From: 62-47 sp044463945
GTDB taxonomy: Bacteria; Pseudomonadota; Alphaproteobacteria; Rhizobiales; Xanthobacteraceae
Assembly (NCBI GenBank): GCA_044463945.1
Contig: JBIQLW010000018.1
Coordinates: 1-64,000 of the forward strand
Direction of reading: 5' to 3'
Length of the DNA stretch: 64,000 nucleotides
The notes under the pieces were generated by a model. The model was not told where the DNA came from and ran no database searches. It saw only the letters and a program-made list of their open reading frames with translations. Made by a program: the position numbers and the translations under genes. Positions 31,211 through 40,350 of the stretch are shown one piece after another. How positions within the stretch are numbered: position 1 is the stretch's first letter; each line of letters begins with the position of its first letter.

Positions 31211-31924
31211 ATGAATCCGGCCGATGTGGCGCAGTCAGCTTTGCCGCTGGCCTCCTCCGACGTGTCGCTGATCGCGCTGTTCTTCCAGGCCCATTGGGTG
31301 GTGAAGGCGGTGATGCTCGGCCTTCTCGCCTGCTCGGTGTGGGTATGGGCCATCGCCATCGACAAGATCCTGCTCTACGGCCGCACCCGGCGCGCGATGG
31401 ATCGCTTCGAGCAGGCATTCTGGTCGGGCGAGTCGATCGAGGAGCTGTATCGCTCGCTGGCGGCGCGGCCGACGCAATCGATGGCCGCCTGCTTCGTCGC
31501 GGCGATGCGCGAATGGAAGCGCTCGTTCGAAAGTCAGGCGCGTTCGTTCGCCGGATTGCAGATGCGCATCGAGAAGGTGATGAACGTCTCGATCGCGCGC
31601 GAGATCGAGCGGCTCGAACGCCGCCTGCTGGTGCTGGCGACGGTCGGCTCGGCCGGTCCGTTCGTCGGCCTGTTCGGCACGGTGTGGGGCATCATGTCGA
31701 GCTTCCAGTCGATCGCGGCTTCGAAGAACACCTCGCTTGCGGTAGTGGCGCCGGGTATCGCGGAGGCGCTGTTCGCCACCGCCATCGGCCTTATCGCCGC
31801 CATCCCGGCGACTATTTTCTACAACAAGTTCACGGCGGAGGTGAACCGTCAGGCCCAGCGCCTGGAAGGTTTCGCCGACGAGTTTTCCGCGATCCTGTCG
31901 CGGCAGATCGACGAGCGCGGGTGA
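31211..31924 (+). CDS. tolQ: Tol-Pal system proton channel protein TolQ
   Basis: TolQ forms with TolR the proton-driven motor of the Tol-Pal system, which keeps the outer membrane tied in during division. The 237-residue MotA/TolQ/ExbB protein has three membrane helices (about 20-45, 140-165, 180-205), with VGSAGPFVGLFGTVWGIMSSF and LFATAIGLIAAIPATIFYN. ATG 31211 is used as family members begin here and GAGAGG lies upstream. First gene of tolQRAB. Confidence 0.95.
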   Translation: MNPADVAQSALPLASSDVSLIALFFQAHWVVKAVMLGLLACSVWVWAIAIDKILLYGRTRRAMDRFEQAFWSGESIEELYRSLAARPTQSMAACFVAAMREWKRSFESQARSFAGLQMRIEKVMNVSIAREIERLERRLLVLATVGSAGPFVGLFGTVWGIMSSFQSIAASKNTSLAVVAPGIAEALFATAIGLIAAIPATIFYNKFTAEVNRQAQRLEGFADEFSAILSRQIDERG

Positions 31925-31946
31925 GGCCAATGGCGGGTGCGTCATC

Positions 31947-32399
31947 ATGAGCATGAACGTGGCGGGCGTCTCTGGCGGCGGCGGGCGCGGCCGGCGGCGG
32001 CGCAGCGCGCCGATGTCGGAGATCAACGTCACCCCGATGGTCGACGTGATGCTGGTGCTGCTCATCATCTTCATGGTGTCGGCGCCGCTGCTCACGGTCG
32101 GCGTGCCGCTCGACCTGCCGCAGACCCAGGCCAAGAGCCTCGATCAGGACAAGGAGCCTCTGACGCTGTCGGTCAACGTCAAGGGACAGGTGTTTCTCAA
32201 CGACACCGAAATCGCCGTTGACGAACTGGTGCCGAAGTTGAAGGCGATCACCGAGGCGCGCGCCGGCATGGACGAGCGCATTTTCGTGCGCGGCGACAGG
32301 AAGGTCGATTACGGCACGGTCATGAAGGTGATGGGGCGGCTGTCGTCTGCCGGTTTCCGCCGCGTCGCGCTGGTGACCGAGGTGGAGCAAGGAAGCTGA
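31947..32399 (+). CDS. tolR: Tol-Pal system protein TolR
   Basis: TolR is the ExbD-type partner of TolQ. The 150-residue protein has a Gly/Arg-rich start, the membrane helix with the functional Asp (INVTPMVDVMLVLLIIFMV, residues about 29-47) and a periplasmic domain with VFLNDTEIAVDELV. It is one base before tolA. Confidence 0.95.
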   Translation: MSMNVAGVSGGGGRGRRRRSAPMSEINVTPMVDVMLVLLIIFMVSAPLLTVGVPLDLPQTQAKSLDQDKEPLTLSVNVKGQVFLNDTEIAVDELVPKLKAITEARAGMDERIFVRGDRKVDYGTVMKVMGRLSSAGFRRVALVTEVEQGS

Positions 32400-32400
32400 G

Positions 32401-33345
32401 GTGAAGATCGACAAGACCCTCGTCGCGTCGGTGGCCCTGCACGTCCTCGTGATCGGGTGGGGTCTGGTGTCGTTTTCGGCCCGTTCGCTGGAAGCGCCGC
32501 CGCCGGAGTCGATGCCGGTCGATATCATTTCGGCCGATCAGTTGTCGAAGATCACCGCTGGAGCCAAGAGCGGCGAGAAGGACAAGCCGAAGCCGCTGGT
32601 CGAGAAGGTCGCCGAGGCCAAGCCGGTCGATGACACCGCCGGCAAGATCACCGAGAAGCCGGAAGTGAAGACCGAGGCCGCGCCCGAGCCGCCGCCGAAG
32701 CCGGTCGAAAAGCCGGTGGAGAAAAAACCCGATCCGCCGAAGCCGGTCGCTGAGCACAAGCCGAAGGATGAGCCGAAGCCGATCGAGAAGAAGCCCGATC
32801 CGCCGAAAGTCGATCCGATTGCCGAAGCGCTGAAGAAGGACGAGGCCAAAAAACCGACGCCGAAGCCGCAGGCCAAGGCCGCGCCGCCCAAGCCGCCGGA
32901 GCCAAAGCGCGAGCGCGTGTTCGATCAGTCCAAGATCGCGGCATTGCTCGACAAGCGCGAGCCGTCGCGCCACGCCGCGACCGGCGAGCAGCTCAACGCC
33001 ACAGCGTCGCTGGGCGCTGCGCGCGGCACCGCGGCGACGCTGTCGCAATCCGAACTGGATGCGCTGCGGGCGCGGCTGACCAAGCTGTGGAACGTGCAGG
33101 CCGGCATCGAGCGGCCGGAGGAACTGATCGTCGATATCCGCATCCGCCTGACGCCCGACAAGCGGCTGGCCGGGCCGCCGGAAATCGTGTCCCACGGCTC
33201 CTCGCCGCGTTATCGGGCGGCGGCGGACGCCGCGATGCGTGCCGTGTTGCGGGCGCAGCCTTACGACATGCTGCGGCCGGCGACTTACGAGCAGTGGAAG
33301 GACATGATCGTGACCTTCGATCCGCGCCAGATGTTCAACGGTTGA
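32401..33345 (+). CDS. tolA: TolA-like envelope-spanning protein
   Basis: TolA links the TolQR motor to Pal and the outer membrane. The 314-residue protein begins at GTG 32401, has an N-terminal membrane helix (SVALHVLVIGWGLVSFSA), a long Lys/Pro/Glu-rich domain with repeated KKPDPPK (about residues 55-165), and a TonB-like C-terminal domain (LTKLWNVQAGIERPEELIVD). The linker is Pro-rich rather than the Ala/Lys helix of E. coli TolA, as usual in alphaproteobacteria. Confidence 0.9.
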   Translation: MKIDKTLVASVALHVLVIGWGLVSFSARSLEAPPPESMPVDIISADQLSKITAGAKSGEKDKPKPLVEKVAEAKPVDDTAGKITEKPEVKTEAAPEPPPKPVEKPVEKKPDPPKPVAEHKPKDEPKPIEKKPDPPKVDPIAEALKKDEAKKPTPKPQAKAAPPKPPEPKRERVFDQSKIAALLDKREPSRHAATGEQLNATASLGAARGTAATLSQSELDALRARLTKLWNVQAGIERPEELIVDIRIRLTPDKRLAGPPEIVSHGSSPRYRAAADAAMRAVLRAQPYDMLRPATYEQWKDMIVTFDPRQMFNG

Positions 33346-33378
33346 TGTTTTGCCGATACTTTGTGAGATGAGCGAGCG

Positions 33379-34731
33379 ATGTTGCTGAAATCGTCTTTTC
33401 CGTCCGCCACTCTGTTGACCCGCCGGGATGTCCTGGCCGGCGGTGCGGGCGCGGCCGCCATGCTGCTGCTGCCTTCGCTGGCGCGCGCGCAAACCCGGTT
33501 GCAGGTGACCGAGGGCAACGTCGCGCCGATGCCGATCGCGATCCCGAATTTCGTCGCCGGCACGCCGTCGGACGGCGAGGTCGGCAACGGCGTGGCGCAG
33601 GTCATCACCAACAACCTCAAGCGCAGCGGTCTGTTCGCGCCGATCGATCAGGCGGCCTTCATCGAGAAGATCACCAGCATCGACGCCGCGCCGCAATTCC
33701 AGAGCTGGAAGACCATCAACGCGCAGGCGCTCGTCACCGGCCGCATGACGCGCCAGGGCGACGGCCGGCTCAAGGCCGAATTCCGGCTGTGGGACGTGGC
33801 CTCCGGCCAGCAACTCACCGGCCAGCAGTATTTCACTGCCCCGGAGAACTGGCGGCGCATCGCCCACATCATCTCCGATCAGATCTACGAGCGCCTCACG
33901 GGCGAGAAGGGCTATTTCGACAGCCGAATCGTGTTCGTTGACGAGAGCGGGTCGGCGCAGCGCCGCGTCAAGCGGCTGGCGCTGATGGATCAGGATGGCG
34001 CCAACGTGCGCTATCTGACGCGCGGCTCCGACCTCGTACTGACGCCGCGCTTCTCGCCGTCCACGCAGGAAATCACCTACATGGAGTTCGGGCAGGGCGA
34101 CCCGCGGGTCTATCTGTTCAACATCGAAACCGGGCAGCGCGAGATCGTCGGCAATTTCCCCGGCATGTCGTTCTCGCCGCGGTTCTCGCCGGATGGCCAG
34201 CGCATCATCATGAGCTTGCAGCAGGGCGGCAACTCGAACCTGTTCGTGATGGACCTGCGGTCGAAATCGACCACGCGGCTGACCGACACGCCGGCGATCG
34301 ACACCTCGCCGTCCTATTCGCCGGACGGAGCGCGGATCTGCTTCGAGTCCGATCGCGGCGGCAAGCCGCAGATTTACGTGATGCCCGCGGGCGGCGGCGG
34401 CGCCCAGCGCATCTCGTTCGGCGACGGCAGCTACTCGACGCCGGTATGGTCGCCGCGCGGCGACTACATCGCCTTCACCAAGCAGGGCGGCGGTCAGTTC
34501 GCGATCGGCATCATGAAGACCGACGGATCGGGCGAGCGCATCCTGACCTCGGGATTCCACAACGAGGGGCCGACATTCGCGCCCAACGGTCGCGTCGTGA
34601 TGTTCTTCCGTGATCCCGGCGGCGGCGGCGGGCCGTCGCTCTACACCGTCGATATTTCCGGACGCAACGAACAGAAGGTGCCGACACCGGGCTTCGCATC
34701 CGACCCGGCATGGTCGCCGCTGTTATCGTAA
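33379..34731 (+). CDS. tolB: Tol-Pal periplasmic beta-propeller protein TolB
   Basis: TolB binds Pal and moves between Tol-Pal partners. The 450-residue protein has an N-terminal alpha/beta domain (VAPMPIAIPNFVAG) and WD40-like propeller blades with repeated FSPDG/YSPDG-type motifs (FSPDGQRIIMS, YSPDGARICFESDRGGKPQIY). The signal has a twin arginine (TRRDVLAGGAGAAAMLLLPS), suggesting Tat export, whereas E. coli TolB uses Sec. Confidence 0.95.
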   Translation: MLLKSSFPSATLLTRRDVLAGGAGAAAMLLLPSLARAQTRLQVTEGNVAPMPIAIPNFVAGTPSDGEVGNGVAQVITNNLKRSGLFAPIDQAAFIEKITSIDAAPQFQSWKTINAQALVTGRMTRQGDGRLKAEFRLWDVASGQQLTGQQYFTAPENWRRIAHIISDQIYERLTGEKGYFDSRIVFVDESGSAQRRVKRLALMDQDGANVRYLTRGSDLVLTPRFSPSTQEITYMEFGQGDPRVYLFNIETGQREIVGNFPGMSFSPRFSPDGQRIIMSLQQGGNSNLFVMDLRSKSTTRLTDTPAIDTSPSYSPDGARICFESDRGGKPQIYVMPAGGGGAQRISFGDGSYSTPVWSPRGDYIAFTKQGGGQFAIGIMKTDGSGERILTSGFHNEGPTFAPNGRVVMFFRDPGGGGGPSLYTVDISGRNEQKVPTPGFASDPAWSPLLS

Positions 34732-34915
34732 ACGCGGCGTTAACGCCTTCAACTGCGGCGTGCAAAGACCCGGACAAAAGCTCGTATCCGGTTGAAAGAA
34801 CGAGTTTATCGCGGCATTTCGCGAGTCTGGCAACGTCCTGGTAACGATGTTCGCTCAGGAAGACTTTATCTGCGCGCGGTAGGATCGTGGGCGCAACAGG
34901 GCCCGCACCCGGACG

Positions 34916-37240
34916 ATGCAGTTGGTCAACCCGAAAAGACAAGGTCAGGACGACAGGCTGTCGCCGACGATCCACGCCGCGCTGGTGGACTCGCTGTTCA
35001 TGAATCCGGCGCCGATGGTCTTCGGCGTGTTCGGCCCCGCGATCGCCGCCGCCGTCATTGCGGCCGTCACCGACGATCCCTGGTGCTGGCTCTGCGTGCC
35101 GCTGTTCATTGCGGTCGGCATGGCGCGCGCCTGGCAGATGTATCGCTACAAGCAGCGCAACGCCGCGTTGACCGTGAGCGAGGCGGTGGTCTGGGAAAAG
35201 CGCTACCGGCTCGGCGCGATTGCCTACGGCATCGCGCTCGGCGCCTGGAGTGTCGCGGTGCTGCTGTGGACCGACGACGCTGCCGCCCACATGCTTTGCG
35301 TCACGACGGTGGCGGCCTACACCTCGGCGGGTGTCGGCCGCACTTTCGGCCGTCCCAAGATTTTCCATTTGCAGGTGCTGTTGGCGTGCGGGCCGCTGAT
35401 TGCCGCGCTGCTCGCCGTCGGCGGCGTCTATCATATCGTGCTCGCCCTGCTCAGCATCGTGTTCTTCACCGCGATCCGCCAACTGACCTCCAGCCTGCAA
35501 CGGATCTACCTCAATGCCTGGATTGCACGAGAGCGGGAAGCGGCGCTCGCCAGCCAGTTCGACACCGCGCTGAACAACATGCCTCACGGCCTGTGCATGT
35601 TCAACGCCGACGGCCGGCTGGTGGTGATGAATCACCGCTTCAGCGAGATGATGGGGCTGCCGGGCGAGACCGCGCTGCGCGGCATTCATGCACGCGAGAT
35701 CGTCGCGGAGTGCCGCCGCTCGGAAATCCTCGCCGAGGACAGCGCCAACCTGATTTTGTCCGAGATCGAGAACGCACAGGCGGGCGAGATCATCACTGTC
35801 GAACCGCACGCCGGGATGCGGGCGTTGTCGTGGACATTCCAGCCGATGGCCGGGCGCGGCAGCGTGGTGCTGGTGGAAGACATCACCGAGCGACGCATGG
35901 CGGAAGCCAAGATCACCCGACTCGCGCGCTTCGACGAACTGACGGGCCTGCCCAACCGGGTGAACTTCCGCGACGAGATCGAGCGGCTGTTGACGGATGC
36001 CCGCGGCACGATGTCGGCGCTGTTGTTCATCGACCTCGATCAGTTCAAGCAGGTCAACGATACGCTCGGTCATCCGTGCGGCGACCGGCTGTTGTGCATG
36101 GTGGCGGACCGTCTGCGCGAGATGATGCGCCCCGACGATTTCGTCGCGCGCTTCGGCGGCGACGAGTTCGTCGTGTTCCAGCGCAACATCACCTCGAACG
36201 ACGACGCGGCCAGTCTGGCGCGGCGTATCGTCGAGCGCCTGAGCGAGCGCTACGAGATCGACCTGCATCTGGTGGAGATCGGCGCCAGCATCGGCATCGC
36301 CGTGACTTCGCCCGCGATCAGCGCCGACGTGCTGCTCAAGAACGCCGACATGGCGCTCTATCGCGCCAAGGCGGACGGGCGCGGCACCTTCTGCTTCTTC
36401 CGCGAGGAGATGGCGGAGACGGTGGAGGCGCGCCGCATCCTCGAACTGGACCTGCGGCGCGCGCTCGCGAACGAGGAGTTCGAGTTGTTCTATCAGCCGC
36501 TCGTCAATCTCAAATCGGGCCGGATCACCACCTGCGAGGCGCTGCTGCGCTGGAACCATCCCGAGCGCGGCACGGTGTCGCCCGCCGAGATCATTCCCGT
36601 CGCCGAGGACATGGGATTGATCGTCGATCTCGGCCGCTGGATCCTGCGTAAAGCCTGCATCGAGTGCATGAAGTGGCCGGACGGCGTGCGCGTCGCGGTC
36701 AATTTCTCGTCGCAGCAGTTCCACCAGCGCGACGTGCTGAGCGAGGTCCGCTATGCGCTGGAGGTGTCCGGCCTTCCCGCCGAGCGGCTTGAAATCGAAA
36801 TCACCGAGTCGTCGCTGCTGCGCAATACGCAGTGGACCGGACACGTCCTGATGCAGTTGAACGCGGCAGGGGTGCGAATTTCGCTGGACGATTTCGGCAC
36901 CGGCTATTCGAGCCTGAGCTACCTGCACAACTTCCCGCTGCACAAGGTCAAGATCGACCGTTCGTTCCTTGAAGGAATCGATTCCGACCGTCCGCTGACA
37001 TTGCTGCGCGGCGTGGCTCGGCTCAGCGCCGACCTCGGAATGTCGGTGGTGGTCGAAGGCATCGAGACCAGCGAGCAGCTCGACCTCATCAGCGCCGACG
37101 GCACCGTGACCGAAGCGCAGGGCTATCTGTTCAGCAAGCCGGTTCCGGCACCGACGATCCGCGAACTGCTCAATGCCTCGCACGGGCGCCGCGCGACGGG
37201 GAACAATCTCGTTGTGCTGCCGTCGCGATCGAGCGCGTAG
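34916..37240 (+). CDS. Membrane GGDEF-EAL cyclic-di-GMP protein
   Basis: A 774-residue signalling protein. Six or so membrane helices lie in residues about 30-200, a PAS-like domain at about 215-330, a GGDEF domain with intact GGDEF (414-418), and an EAL domain with EALLRW (EAL 541-543), NFSSQQF, EITESSL, DDFGTGYSSLSYL and KIDRSF. All motifs for both synthesis and breakdown of c-di-GMP look intact, so the net activity is unclear. It lies between tolB and the acyltransferase, 185 bases after tolB. Confidence 0.92.
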   Translation: MQLVNPKRQGQDDRLSPTIHAALVDSLFMNPAPMVFGVFGPAIAAAVIAAVTDDPWCWLCVPLFIAVGMARAWQMYRYKQRNAALTVSEAVVWEKRYRLGAIAYGIALGAWSVAVLLWTDDAAAHMLCVTTVAAYTSAGVGRTFGRPKIFHLQVLLACGPLIAALLAVGGVYHIVLALLSIVFFTAIRQLTSSLQRIYLNAWIAREREAALASQFDTALNNMPHGLCMFNADGRLVVMNHRFSEMMGLPGETALRGIHAREIVAECRRSEILAEDSANLILSEIENAQAGEIITVEPHAGMRALSWTFQPMAGRGSVVLVEDITERRMAEAKITRLARFDELTGLPNRVNFRDEIERLLTDARGTMSALLFIDLDQFKQVNDTLGHPCGDRLLCMVADRLREMMRPDDFVARFGGDEFVVFQRNITSNDDAASLARRIVERLSERYEIDLHLVEIGASIGIAVTSPAISADVLLKNADMALYRAKADGRGTFCFFREEMAETVEARRILELDLRRALANEEFELFYQPLVNLKSGRITTCEALLRWNHPERGTVSPAEIIPVAEDMGLIVDLGRWILRKACIECMKWPDGVRVAVNFSSQQFHQRDVLSEVRYALEVSGLPAERLEIEITESSLLRNTQWTGHVLMQLNAAGVRISLDDFGTGYSSLSYLHNFPLHKVKIDRSFLEGIDSDRPLTLLRGVARLSADLGMSVVVEGIETSEQLDLISADGTVTEAQGYLFSKPVPAPTIRELLNASHGRRATGNNLVVLPSRSSA

Positions 37241-37347
37241 CGCGCACCCGCTTTAGCCGCAATACATCGTCACATTGCAACGGCACTCCATTACAACATC
37301 GCCGTGTGCCGGGATTAACCTTATTGCTTCGATATCTTTGACTTTGC

Positions 37348-37363
37348 TTAAGGACGCATTAAC
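37348..37363. promoter_or_regulatory. Perfect CtrA-type binding site upstream of the acyltransferase gene
   Basis: TTAAGGACGCATTAAC is an exact TTAA-N7-TTAAC match, ending 51 bases before the ATG at 37415. A half site TTAACC lies 30 bases further upstream (37316-37321). The distance suits activation or repression of a promoter there. Confidence 0.65.
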
Positions 37364-37414
37364 CTTCGTAAACACATCGCGCGGCGCTCGGGACAGCGCA
37401 GGAAGCTCGAAAAA

Positions 37415-38155
37415 ATGTATCAAGCCGAACAGATTACGAGTCGCGCCTTCGCGCGCGGCGTCGAGCTTCTCGATCACGTCGATTACCAACTGGTTGAAAC
37501 GGAAGCCGAGCGGGACGAAATCTATCGACTGCGCTACCGGGCCTATCTTCAGGAAGGCGCCATCGTTCCCAACCCGGAACACAAGATCAGCGACCGGTTC
37601 GACGATTTGCCGAACAGTTGGATTTTCGGTGTCTATCTCGACGGCGATCTGGTCAGTTCGCTCCGCATCTCGGTGGCGTCTCCCGAGCAGCCGGTCACAC
37701 CCTCGGTCGAGGTGTTTCCGGAATTGCTGAAGCCGGAACTGGCGAAGGGCAAGGTCATGGTCGATCCGACCCGCTTCGTGGCGGAGCCGGCCCGCGCCCG
37801 GCGTTTTCCCGAACTGCCTTACATGACGTTGCGGCTGGCTTATGTGGCCTGTCAGTATTTCAACGCCGACATCGGGTTGGCGTCGGTGCGGGCCGAGCAT
37901 CAGGCGTTCTATCGCCGCATCTTCATGCACCCGCTGGCGCCACCGCGCGATTATCCGGGACTGACCAAGCCGATCAGCCTGCTCGCCATCGATTTCCCGG
38001 CGCAGCGTGACAAGATCTTCGCGCGCTTCCCCCATCTGCGCTCAAGTTATTTCGAGCGCCGCATGTTGTTCGAGCGCCGCGCCGAGCGCCGGCCGTCGAT
38101 CGTCCGGCTGCCTCAACTGCCGTCCGGGCACGCCTCGATCGCACCGGGATCGTAA
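37415..38155 (+). CDS. FeeM/LuxI-like N-acyltransferase (GNAT fold)
   Basis: A 246-residue protein of the autoinducer-synthase-like GNAT group. The order RLRYRAYLQEGAI (residues about 38-50), DRFDDLPNSWIFGVYLDGDLVSSLRI (spread over residues about 60-85) and VDPTRFVAE near 118 is that seen in LuxI-like and FeeM (N-acyl amino acid synthase) proteins, which move fatty acyl groups from acyl-ACP. The acceptor is not known. It is preceded by a perfect CtrA-type site and sits between a c-di-GMP protein and pal. Confidence 0.7.
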   Translation: MYQAEQITSRAFARGVELLDHVDYQLVETEAERDEIYRLRYRAYLQEGAIVPNPEHKISDRFDDLPNSWIFGVYLDGDLVSSLRISVASPEQPVTPSVEVFPELLKPELAKGKVMVDPTRFVAEPARARRFPELPYMTLRLAYVACQYFNADIGLASVRAEHQAFYRRIFMHPLAPPRDYPGLTKPISLLAIDFPAQRDKIFARFPHLRSSYFERRMLFERRAERRPSIVRLPQLPSGHASIAPGS

Positions 38156-38429
38156 ACCTCCGTCAGCGCCGGGGAGGGCCGCAATCGCGGCCTCGCTCTG
38201 TTGCAAAAATGCGGCAGCGGACCGTTATTCAGCACGGCCGCGTGCGCCCGATTTTTCGATTCACGTTCACGCCATATTTGCTCGCCATTAACCATCCCGG
38301 CCGGTTGTTCGTGGCTGACGGCATTTGATCGATCTTCGCAACGCCTCATCAAGGTTGACGGAACGTTCGTTTAACCAACGCCCTGTAGACCGGGTCATCA
38401 GACAAATCGTGAGCGTTGGAGGCTCCGGA

Positions 38430-38927
38430 ATGACCTATCAAAAGCGATTCCTCCAGGGATTAAAGCTGGCTGCCGTGGTTGCGGTGGCGCTGTCGATGGG
38501 CGCGTGCGCCAACAAGAACGGCCTGGGCGCGGATGGGGCAGGAATGGCCGGAGCCGCGGCGCCAGGCAGTCAGCAGGATTTCGTGGTCAACGTCGGCGAT
38601 CGCGTTTTCTTCGAAAGCGATCAAACCGACCTGACGCCGCAAGCCGTTGCGACGCTGGAAAAGCAGGTGCAGTGGTTGCAGACCTACAATCACTATTCGT
38701 TCACCATCGAGGGCCACGCCGACGAGCGCGGCACCCGCGAATACAACATCGCGCTGGGCGCGCGCCGCGCGCAGGCGGTGCGTTCGTTCTTCATCTCGCG
38801 CGGAATTCCGGCGCAGCGGATGCGCACCATCTCCTACGGCAAGGAACGTCCGGTCGCGGTGTGCAACGACATCTCGTGCTGGTCGCAGAACCGTCGCGCC
38901 GTCACCGTGCTGAATGCAAGCTCCTGA
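38430..38927 (+). CDS. pal: Peptidoglycan-associated lipoprotein Pal
   Basis: Pal anchors the outer membrane to peptidoglycan. The 165-residue protein has a lipoprotein signal ending SMGAC (Cys26), and an OmpA-like domain with VFFESDQTDLTPQA, IEGHADERGTREYNIALG and ARRAQAVRSFF, the diaminopimelate-binding region. ATG 38430 with TTGGAGG upstream is chosen over earlier in-frame starts because it gives a normal signal peptide. Confidence 0.96.
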   Translation: MTYQKRFLQGLKLAAVVAVALSMGACANKNGLGADGAGMAGAAAPGSQQDFVVNVGDRVFFESDQTDLTPQAVATLEKQVQWLQTYNHYSFTIEGHADERGTREYNIALGARRAQAVRSFFISRGIPAQRMRTISYGKERPVAVCNDISCWSQNRRAVTVLNASS

Positions 38928-38962
38928 CCTGCGCGCAATCGACGACAATGAGCTTCGAGCTT

Positions 38963-38986
38963 CGCCGGCGCCCTCGGGCGCCGGTT
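38963..38986 (+). terminator. Intrinsic terminator-like hairpin after pal
   Basis: Eight-base arms CCGGCGCC (38963-38970) and GGCGCCGG (38975-38982) around a CTCG loop, followed by TTTCGCTTT. Confidence 0.7.
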
Positions 38987-39181
38987 TCGCTTTGGGCGGC
39001 TCGCACCTGCGGCGCTGGCGTGCCGGTTTTGCCAGAAGCGCACCAATACGCTATGATTTACAATCTGCTGTCTCAATCCATCGGTACGGCTTGAATCCGA
39101 TCAGTTGAGTCACATTTTTGGCGTACTCCGGTCCTCAAGCTGGAACCCGGAACCGGCGCTTTATTTATTCGTCAGGCAGGA

Positions 39182-40207
39182 ATGTCAGTCACAACCGCAA
39201 AGCTCGCGCTTCCGAAACTCGCGCGCGTCACGGCCGCGGCCGTTAGCGTCGCGCTTATCGTCTCCTCGCCGGCCGTGGCGCAACGCTATGACGACGACAG
39301 CGGCGATCTGGCGATGCGCGTCGAGCAACTGGAGAGCCAGTTGCGCCGGCTCACCGGCCAGAACGAGGAATTGCAGCACCGTAACCGCATTCTGGAGCAA
39401 CAGCTCCAGCAGTTGCAGGGCGGTGCGGGCCAGCCGGCCGGCAATGTCGCCACGGCGCCGCCGGCGCAGGCCCGGACAGCCCCCGTCAATCCTCCCTACG
39501 GCCAACAGCCGCCGCCACGCCAGCCGTCCTACGGCGCGGCGTCGGGAGCCGGCAACCTGCCGCCCGTTTCCGCGCAGCCGCCGGCGCAGCAAGAGCAGGT
39601 GCCGATCGCGCGCGGGCCCGGCCGCGGCGATGCGTTCGATCCCAGCCGCAATCCCGACGCGCCCGGCGCGCCTCGCGTTCTCGGCAGCAACCAGACCTAT
39701 ACCGAGACGCCGGCTCCGGTCGGAGCGCCCGGCGGCCGCGATCCCGGCGAGCCGCTCAATCTCTCCAATGTCGGCACGGCCGCGCCGTCCGGCGATGGTG
39801 GCCTTACCACCTTGCCGCCGTCGGCGACGCCGCGCGACGAGTTCGATCTCGGCATCGGCTACATGCAGCGTAAGGATTATGCGCTCGCGGAAGAAACCAT
39901 GCGCAACTTCACCCGCCGCTATCCCAACGACCGGCAGGTGGCGGACGCCCAGTACTGGATCGGCGAAAGCCTGTTCCAGCGGCAGAAGTATCGCGAGGCG
40001 GCCGAATCGTTCCTGGCGGTGACGTCGAAATACGATACCTCGGCGAAGGCGCCCGATGCGCTGTTGCGGCTCGGTCAGTCGCTCGCGGCGCTGAAGGAGA
40101 AGGAAGCCGCCTGCGCGGCGCTGGGCGAAGTGGCGCGCAAATATCCGCAAGCCTCGCGTGGCGTCAAACAGGCGGTCGATCGCGAGCAGAAACGCGTCAA
40201 GTGCTGA
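39182..40207 (+). CDS. cpoB: Tol-Pal accessory protein CpoB (YbgF)
   Basis: CpoB coordinates peptidoglycan synthesis with outer-membrane constriction. The 341-residue protein has a signal peptide (AVSVALIVSSPAVA), an N-terminal coiled coil (MRVEQLESQLRRLTGQNEEL), a Pro/Gly/Gln-rich linker (about 80-215) and TPR repeats with FDLGIGYMQRKDYALAEETM and DAQYWIGESLFQRQKYREAA. The order coil-linker-TPR is that of the family. The linker is longer than in E. coli. Confidence 0.93.
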   Translation: MSVTTAKLALPKLARVTAAAVSVALIVSSPAVAQRYDDDSGDLAMRVEQLESQLRRLTGQNEELQHRNRILEQQLQQLQGGAGQPAGNVATAPPAQARTAPVNPPYGQQPPPRQPSYGAASGAGNLPPVSAQPPAQQEQVPIARGPGRGDAFDPSRNPDAPGAPRVLGSNQTYTETPAPVGAPGGRDPGEPLNLSNVGTAAPSGDGGLTTLPPSATPRDEFDLGIGYMQRKDYALAEETMRNFTRRYPNDRQVADAQYWIGESLFQRQKYREAAESFLAVTSKYDTSAKAPDALLRLGQSLAALKEKEAACAALGEVARKYPQASRGVKQAVDREQKRVKC

Positions 40208-40350
40208 GCGTCCCGCGGATGCCGCGCGCTCTTGCGCGTGAGCTTGCTTGACCGGCCGGGCGTCGCGCCCCTACGAATGATGCGGAAGCCTGCCGGCGCG
40301 TGCGGGTCCTGAGAACCCCTCGCGCATGGCGCCGTTATCGTGCGGGTGCG

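Noticed and set aside
34737..34742. TAAA-N7-TTAA-like sequence after tolB as a CtrA site
   Set aside because: The left half site is poor and the GTTAAC core is better read as a chance palindrome; no conserved spacer or CAT as in the other sites.
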